Shown piece after piece: positions 57,931 through 64,000 of a stretch of 64,000 bases of DNA; position 1 is the first letter of the stretch, and every line of letters starts with the position of its first letter. A model generated the notes under the pieces. The model ran no database searches and had not been told where the DNA came from. It saw only the letters and a program-made list of their open reading frames with translations. A program made the translations under genes and the position numbers. This DNA is from Acanthococcus lagerstroemiae (taxonomy: Eukaryota; Arthropoda; Insecta; Hemiptera; Eriococcidae): NCBI GenBank assembly GCA_031841125.1, contig CM063110.1, positions 58,193,946-58,257,945 on the forward strand, given 5' to 3'.

Positions 57931-58250
57931 CGAACGCTTATTCGACAACCGTTATTACCCCACCTATTTTTGTCAAAACTGGATCCTCAATCCCGCATCA
58001 ATGGAATCCGGATCATCCCAGATCGAAATCCCGCCGTTCTCGAAGGTGAAGGGAATTCTCGAGAAGTGCGTCCGCCATGACATATTCTCGCATTGGTACG
58101 GCGTTTTTATGAAGTTACCGCAGCAGGGTTATGGGCCCTTAAGATTAACAGATCGAATTTTACGTTTTTTAAAATTAAATGTGATTAATTTCGTGTTGTG
58201 TGCTCAATTAGAACATATAAGGGCGGATTTTTCAATGGTCAGTTAGCAAA
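57931..58250 (+). repeat. Module 3' flank
   Basis: The first ~130 bp match 1960-2090. An open frame at 58001-58246 encodes CVRHDIFSHWYGVFMKLPQQ and could be an exon, but nothing ties it to the mini-exons. Confidence 0.5.
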
Positions 58251-58429
58251 ATTTATCTGACTGTTAACACTAACTGTTTGTTAAAGTGTTCATCGATGCG
58301 GAATTAGTATTTAACTGTTCGATCAAGTTGATTTTTGTAACCGGTGATAAGATTCTCCGGCTAAATGTTGCCTGTTTGAGTCACGAACTTTTTCGCTAGA
58401 TGTGAGAACTTCTTCGTCACTATGATGAC
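58251..58429. other. Short spacer
   Basis: Nothing recognised. Confidence 0.3.
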
Positions 58430-59085
58430 AACGACCCCATATGTTGCCGGCACGCAAAAAAGCTCATCTGTCGCATGAGATTGCACACCTTGCTGTCTGA
58501 TGACTAGCTACTATGCATCATCTGAAGATTTTTATCATCGATATTGTATTTTTTCAAAACATCGATCAGCTTTTCACGATTTACTGATCAAAAGCTTTTT
58601 CATAATCGATGAAGCATGCGGCGTTTTCTCAATTTGCGTTTAGAGCGCTCTTTGTATTACTATTTTCAGGAGCGCAATTGCATCTCTGGTTCCTTTCTTT
58701 GCCACGAAACCGTACTGTGTCCCGCTTAGATTACCATCCAGTTTTCTTTCAATTCTAGCGTTTGTTATTGCCAGCAGGAGCTTCAGAGTGTGACTCATCA
58801 GTGCGATGGTTCTTATTTTCAGAGCATAATTGAGAACAGCTTGTCTTCGGCATTGCGCATTGGTATGAAGTTTCCTGCTTTGAAATCTTCTGGTAGTTTG
58901 CTTTCTTCATACATTTTGGTGATAATTTTCAGTAATTCCTTCTCAAATTCTGGCGTGACGTGCTTCATTATGTCTACAAATAACTGGTCTTCACCTGTGG
59001 CTTTATGGCGTCTATCTTTCTTGATCACGTTTCTCAACTCACACATTTCTATTCTTGGGGCAGCTTCTTTTGCTGTGCAGTCTAT
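58430..59085 (-). pseudogene. RTE-like reverse transcriptase relic, antisense
   Basis: The minus strand reads ATGEDQLFVDIMKHVTPEFE, then LPEDFKAGNFIPMRN, LKIRTIALMSHTLKLLLAIT, TQYGFVAKKGTRDAI and finally FIDYEKAFDQ. These are successive RT fingers and palm motifs of the CFDP2-like RTE-type family, the last holding the first catalytic Asp (F-x-D-Y-x-K-A-F-D). Stops and frameshifts occur and the YADD box is missing. It is not a close copy of the LINE at 39.6-43.9 kb. Confidence 0.7.
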
Positions 59086-60842
59086 TTGGGAAGGCCTAGT
59101 ACAGTCTTTCGTATAACTGCGTGTTTCGTCGTATTAAGCCGCACGTTGATTTACCTATTATACGGTGTATTTCAAAATCGCAGCATTAATTCTTCGAGCG
59201 CTTTTTCATCGCTAGAAAATTTTAATCACGCAATTTCAATGATCAGAGAAAGGAAAGGGCGGTCCAGGCGCCATCTAGTAAGATTATCCGACAGAGCTGA
59301 AATTATTACGAGTTTACTTTTCCAAAAGTGGAACGCCAATACGATTTCAATCATTGCTAGCACCCTATTACCCATCCTAGATACGAAAAAAAAGTATAGC
59401 GCCTTCAGTGAGCCGCGAATGATTAGAAAATAAAAAGGAGCCAAGATCGGTAGGTGAGTCTGCACTATCGACAATTTCACGATAAACTTTGGAACACGAA
59501 TATTCGATGATCGCACCAGGTTCGTTTGCCAAAGTACACATAGACACTCGGCGATATCAATAAAACCGCAAACTCGAGCCGGCGAGCCGGTCACTTTCCG
59601 AATATATACCATGAAATACGCGTACTCTCTCGATACACAGCAAATTAAGCGATTTGAAACCCTTAAACCCCTTTAACTGCCTCCCGCGAGAATACAAAAT
59701 TTTACATACACGCTACACATCATCGACAGAAGCCGACGCTGGTGTTTAGCGAAAAAGGGAGAAAAAAAGGCAAGACGAAGGGAGGAGTCGATGGGTACAA
59801 ATACGCATAGAAACCCCCCAAAAACGTGTAACTGCGAATAATGTCGTAAATTCGGATGGATTACACGTGTTAGCCGAAGCGCCGGTGGCGGTTTGTGGAT
59901 TCCAAAATTCATAATTCCGTTTGCAGGGAGACACACATACTCGTATACGCTCGTGTGTACACATTACGAGCACTCAATCTCGACGATTTCAAAACCGCGA
60001 TGATAAAAACTTTTGAACTACTACACTCGATTCGTTTTAAATGGCCGCGGTAAAACCGCGAAATATTTGCCAATACGATGCTCGACTCTCCTTGCTCGCT
60101 TCGCTCTCGCGCTTCCACTGTGGCTGTCGACGGGTATCCCGTTTAATTTACATAAAATCGTTTACAACTGCTCGACTGAGAACTATATACGTATAATAAT
60201 TAATAAACGTCCGCCGTCAGAAGTGCTCCAGAGAAAAACGTGATTTGTCGAACGATCGCGAAATTACGTTAAGTCCGCATTCGATGCCAGCGAATGCTCA
60301 CGAACACGGAGCACTCGTTCGACGAATAATGCCGACAGACTGCGCGGTTTACACGAACAATAACAACCCCAGCAGACCCCATCGAGCAGGGGGTAGCATC
60401 CTGCATGTTTTTTGTTTGGCTTATCACAAACGGATGAATATTTAATACCCGTGTTCGATTCTCATTAATGAAAGCATCCAAATTGCGTTTTGACCTCGCA
60501 TGCCTACTTCATTGCACCCTTCACTCCACGGACACCGGGACACATATACACCTAATATCTCGCGATGCCACCACACGCCGATGACGGTTGAAATGCAAAT
60601 GCCGAATATATTTTTGGGCGCGCAACATACGATTAAAAAATAAATGTTCTCAAATGCACTGTCGCACCGAACTGATGCGGTGACGTATGTAAATATGCAA
60701 TTTTATGTATTCGAACCGATACCGTGTTCATTGAGTATGTTTTCGCAAAAAGGCCATTTACATCCAACAAGTCCTTTTTGAGGCGACTTCAAATTCCGAT
60801 TCTGCGTACTTTTTTACTTTCGACAAAAATACCCGCGCTATC
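59086..60842. other. CpG-rich non-coding tract
   Basis: 59450-60560 is CpG-rich and of different composition from the repeat blocks on either side. It may be unique host sequence. No exon or tRNA could be supported in it. Confidence 0.35.
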
Positions 60843-61150
60843 TTAAGCTTACTTCACACGACGCTAGTTTACTCGCTACTAGTAAAATAGCGTCGTGTAA
60901 ATTAGCTATACCTGTAAGGTCCACTTTTTCAATCTCTAATTAGCGCTTATCTAGCGGTTAAAGTACCGGATAACTATTCGGTGGATGGAGTACCGAATAA
61001 GAATAACCAACGGTTAGCTAACTAGAGCTTTAACTACAGATGGAGAAGGTGGGTCTAAATTAGCCAATTTACATGACGCGATTTTACTAGCGGCGAATAA
61101 ATTAGCGCGCTAGTAGTGAGTAAACTAGCATCGTGTAAAGCAGGCTTTAA
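60843..61150. mobile_element. TTAA-flanked MITE, 308 bp
   Basis: Begins TTAA then GCTTACTTCACACGACGC and ends with the reverse complement of AGCCTGCTTTACACGATGC followed by TTAA. The inverted ends share CTAGTTTACTC.CTACTAG. Additional internal copies of TAGCGTCGTGTAAATTAGC-type words make the interior partly palindromic. A TTAA duplication suggests a piggyBac-like mobiliser. No coding capacity. Confidence 0.65.
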
Positions 61151-62093
61151 GGCCGTTAAGCCGGGCTCCCACCGGCCGCGCCGCGCGCGGTTCATTGCTG
61201 TTCGTTAAAGCAAGGCGTAGCGCAGCACCATCGGTCTAGACGTTGCAAGAATAGCTGGCTCCCGGCCCCGTGATGGGCCCCCCCGCAGGGGGGCACCTAC
61301 TTCCAGTTCGCCATTCCCAAGGGCAGGGCCATGGCGGATGGGTCTCAAGACGTACCTGCAAACGGCGTAGGAGCCGTATGGTGTTGGCTGGACTGAATTC
61401 GTGTCGGTCCCCAGGTCTGGCTTGGTTTTGGCTGAGGCAGGCTTGGCCCAAGCGCATGGGGGCATCCATCCTCTCGTGAAAACCGATGATGGTAGGACAT
61501 TATAAATTGTATTAAAGTCAGGTTGGGAGGTGTGACGACCTCCTGTAACTCCAGTAAACGGAGGACGTCGCCGGGGTACGTCGAGGGGCTCATAGTTAGC
61601 CATACTGGGTGTGTGGTGGCACCTGTAACCAGAACCGGAGTACTGTTGTCGGGTTTGGTTGACTGGGTAAGGGGTGCCCCTGCCAAGTTGGGGTGCATGG
61701 TGTGGACCAAAAGTCCGGATCATGCACGCTAAAAGACAAGTTGGGGGGCTCCGGCTCATAACGGGGTGGGTGTGCACTCTCACCCACCGAGCGCGTCCCC
61801 AGGTGGTGGATAGGGGCGGTGGTTAAAGAACACACGCCCTCAAGCAGGACGTGGTCTTCTACTGCCGTGTCGACCACGAGTCGGCCGCGGACCATAAGTG
61901 CATAATCTTTCAGTCATGTCTATCATGCTATCAGGGACCACTCGCTCTTTCATCTTACATCTTCTCTTTACTACCCTATTCTATCCTCCTTCCAACCTTC
62001 ACTACATTTCTACCGTCACTTCCGAGCCTCTTCTGCTCGGGTTAAGTACGGGATCCTGCCTGTAATGGGTAGCACGTTCTTCAGGCGCGTCCA
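61151..62093. other. GC-rich repeat-like block
   Basis: High GC, with long frames on the minus strand (61205-61783) that arise from composition. It resembles the untranslated part of a retroelement, but no domain, terminal repeat or poly-A tail is recognised. Confidence 0.35.
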
Positions 62094-62363
62094 CACTATG
62101 CCGATCGGCTTTCAGCGGCATAAATCGGCAAAGCCGATCGGCTTTTGCTGATCAAGTGTGGACGGTGTGAATCATGATGCCGCGCGGGTGCAACAAGCCG
62201 ATCAGCATGACGAATTCGCTCGGCAAATTGTCGGTCACATGAAAGGATTACCAAGTTGTACCAAGTGTGAATCATAAATGTGGACGGGATTTCTGTTTCA
62301 TCATTCAGTTTCGCGCGTTCTTTTATTGATTCCGGTTGGATTTTTTGTTGTGTTCTCGTAAAA

Positions 62364-64000
62364 ATGGAGTGGTCAAATTCAGATGTTTTAAAGCTTATAA
62401 GTCAATACGAAGCAAGACCGGTACTATGGAACCAACTATTAGCCGATTACAAGGACCGGAACAAAAGACACGACGCATTTCAAGAAATTGCCGCCCATTT
62501 CTCAGTGGACAAATCGGAAATAGAAAAAAAAATACGGTATCTTTTAAGTCATTTTAGTCGAGAGTTGAAGAAAGAAGGCCAGAAAAAGAGTGGAACTGCC
62601 GCAGATGAGGTCTATTCATCGAAATGGTTTTGTTTCAAGGCGCTGCTATTTCTACGCGATAGAAACACACCGAAAAATGTCATAAGTACTGAGGTATGTT
62701 CATTATAATATTATTTTTATAATTTGCGAGTATAATGATTATATTAATATTACTTTTACAATTCGTGAAGAGTCCAAAGAAAATCTAAACCACAATTTTA
62801 CCTATCCCACTGAAAGTCAACTTGACCCTCGGGAGAAATAAAGTATTCAGCGAACTCATTTCGAACCTCCTCTGCATCAGTTTTACTTCTTCGGGGTATT
62901 CTCCTGAAGGCGGTCATTCCATTGAAATCTGAATTATCTCTTCTCCATACGCCATCTGATGTAACAACTCCAGTATCTGGACATTCCACATCAAACGTTC
63001 CCGGTGGATTATAAATCCTTTGTGACGAACTTCGTCGAAGATAATTATGTAGATGAATAATGGCTAGTACAATCTTTGTAGCTGTATGAGGTTCCAAGAG
63101 CATGGGCTTGCGAAGTATTCGAAAGACAGATGCGATTATTCCAAATACATTTTCTGATACCCTACGAGCTCGGGACGCTCTATAATTGAAAATTCTCTCT
63201 TTGCTTCCCTTATCATATGATCCAGGAAATGGTTTTGTGACATTCACTGATAAGGGAAATGCGTCATCTCCTATGAATACGAAGGGGGTCGCATCAGTTC
63301 TGCCTGGAAGAATGTCTGGTGGAGGAAGATGCATAGTATTGTCATCCAAACATCGTTTGAAGACATCTCCGTTGAATACTCCTCCATCCGAAATTCGACC
63401 CTGACATCCTACACTCGCATATGTAAAATTGTAATTTCCATCAACCACAGCGAATAGAACAATGCTGAAAAATTGTTTGTAATTGAAATATTCCGATCCG
63501 CTGTTTATTGGTGCCTGTATGTGAATATGCTTTCCATCCATTACTCCAACGCATTGAGGAAAATCCCATCTGTTGAAAGTTTTTGCTACTTCCCTCCAAC
63601 CACGCTCATCTTGCGGCATCTGCACAAAAAGAAATGGAAAGGTAGTGTAGTAAAGATCATTTTAAATTTTCTTGAAACCCAAATTTTATTTTTGAAGGCC
63701 GACTATGAAGAAGGTAATGAAGAGGAAGTAGATGATCCCCCAGTCCATGACGAAGATCAACCAAATGAAGCTGGAGTTGGAGAGGTTCAAAATAAATCAC
63801 CCACCAATAGCTCTGTCACACAGTCTCCTGCTAAATCTCCTGCTAAATCGTCCGCTGGTAAACGCCTCTTCAAATCGCCGCAGAAAACCTTCGTCACAAA
63901 GCGAGTGAGAAGTTCTGATTTGCCAGTTCAACAAACAGTGAATATGGCTGCAGAAGCACTATCAACAATGAAGAATATGTTGGACACCAAGCATGGACGA
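62364..64000 (+). CDS. MADF-domain protein of Harbinger element (exon 1 and partial exon 2)
   Basis: Exon 1 is 62364-62693 (ATG at 62364; donor GTATGTT). Exon 2 starts at 63699 after TTTTTGAAG and runs past the window edge in the same frame. Residues about 8-100 form a MADF domain: LISQYEARPVLWNQLLADYK, AFQEIAAHFSVDKSEIEKKI, LLSHFSRELKK and the closing SKWFCFKALLFLRD. Exon 2 encodes an acidic stretch (ADYEEGNEEEVDDPP) and a Ser/Pro/Lys-rich linker with two SPAKS words. In Harbinger elements such a partner binds the ends and brings the nuclease to the nucleus. No disruption is visible. Confidence 0.85.
62798..63619 (-). CDS. HARBI1-type DDE nuclease, main exon
   Basis: 274 codons, intact. It begins right after TTTTTGTGCAG on the minus strand and ends at TAA 62798-62800. 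Catalytic residues: Asp in CVGVMDGKHIHIQ (about residue 28 of the exon), Asp in FIGDDAFPL (about 118) and Glu in ARRVSENVFGII (about 156), followed by KIVLAIIHLHNYLRR. This is the DDE_4 nuclease of PIF/Harbinger and HARBI1. The usual N-terminal ~100 residues must lie in an upstream exon not visible in the window. The whole exon sits inside the intron of the plus-strand MADF gene. Confidence 0.85.
   Translation of the reverse strand: MPQDERGWREVAKTFNRWDFPQCVGVMDGKHIHIQAPINSGSEYFNYKQFFSIVLFAVVDGNYNFTYASVGCQGRISDGGVFNGDVFKRCLDDNTMHLPPPDILPGRTDATPFVFIGDDAFPLSVNVTKPFPGSYDKGSKERIFNYRASRARRVSENVFGIIASVFRILRKPMLLEPHTATKIVLAIIHLHNYLRRSSSQRIYNPPGTFDVECPDTGVVTSDGVWRRDNSDFNGMTAFRRIPRRSKTDAEEVRNEFAEYFISPEGQVDFQWDR

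Larger units (their letters stand above)
62094..64000. mobile_element. PIF/Harbinger element, left part
   Basis: Starts near GCGCGTCCACACTATGCCGA, with internal GCCGATCGGCTTT / AAAGCCGATCGGC palindromes. It carries the two genes expected of PIF/Harbinger: a MADF (Myb-like) DNA-binding protein on the plus strand and a HARBI1-type nuclease on the minus strand. The right end lies outside the window, so the target duplication cannot be tested. Confidence 0.75.

Noticed and set aside
61205..61783. 192-codon antisense frame, Pro/Arg-rich
   Set aside because: Lies in a GC-rich block where several frames are open at once. No family resemblance.

Overview
The window looks like nuclear DNA from an arthropod, most likely an insect. 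Evidence is AT-rich intergenic sequence, spliced coding fragments with GT/AG borders, tRNA-derived SINEs, and many eukaryotic transposons: mariner, hAT, pogo, PIF/Harbinger, Penelope, R1-like and RTE-like LINEs. The species cannot be fixed from the sequence. No confident conserved single-copy host gene is visible. Most readable coding sequence belongs to mobile elements or their relics, so this is accessory, repeat-dominated DNA.

Layout. 0-7 kb: a dispersed copy of the 53-58 kb repeat module, an antisense LINE relic, and scattered plus-strand exons of an unrecognised zinc-finger family (2.7-6.8 kb) with internal tandem duplications. 8-13 kb: a hAT MITE with perfect 8-bp target duplications, one copy of an 870-bp repeat, and an internally deleted R1-like LINE whose ORF1 is split by another MITE. 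15-23 kb: a Penelope-type foldback, two mariner transposase relics, an unidentified open exon (18.0-18.5 kb), a hAT dimerisation-domain relic and a LINE 3' end. 24-38 kb: mostly non-coding, with MITEs, the second 870-bp repeat, a 1.7-kb hAT-like element and CpG-rich tracts. 38-48 kb: a SINE, then a mariner element (27-bp terminal inverted repeats) split by a near-complete RTE-like LINE that itself carries a 590-bp MITE, followed by a Penelope GIY-YIG fragment, a pogo C-terminus and a second SINE. 49.7-58.2 kb: a roughly 2.8-kb module duplicated in tandem, with arrays of about 178-bp units. Each unit holds a 36-nt, splice-site-flanked mini-exon. The first module is interrupted by a 3.0-kb insertion carrying a DUF7869-like gene. 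58.4-64 kb: an antisense RTE-like RT relic, CpG-rich sequence, a TTAA-flanked MITE, and the left part of a PIF/Harbinger element with a MADF gene and an antisense HARBI1-type nuclease exon inside its intron.

Two signals deserve most attention. (1) The DUF7869-like insertion at about 50.22-53.27 kb: the second module copy lacks it, so it behaves as a mobile element of a kind I cannot assign to a named superfamily. It has a spliced gene and short AAAACCTGCT-type repeats near both ends. (2) The mini-exon arrays: a 177-nt exon (phase 0), a 101-nt exon (phase 0 to 2) and repeated 36-nt exons (phase 2 to 2) are all mutually in phase. They could encode a protein with a variable number of 12-residue repeats.
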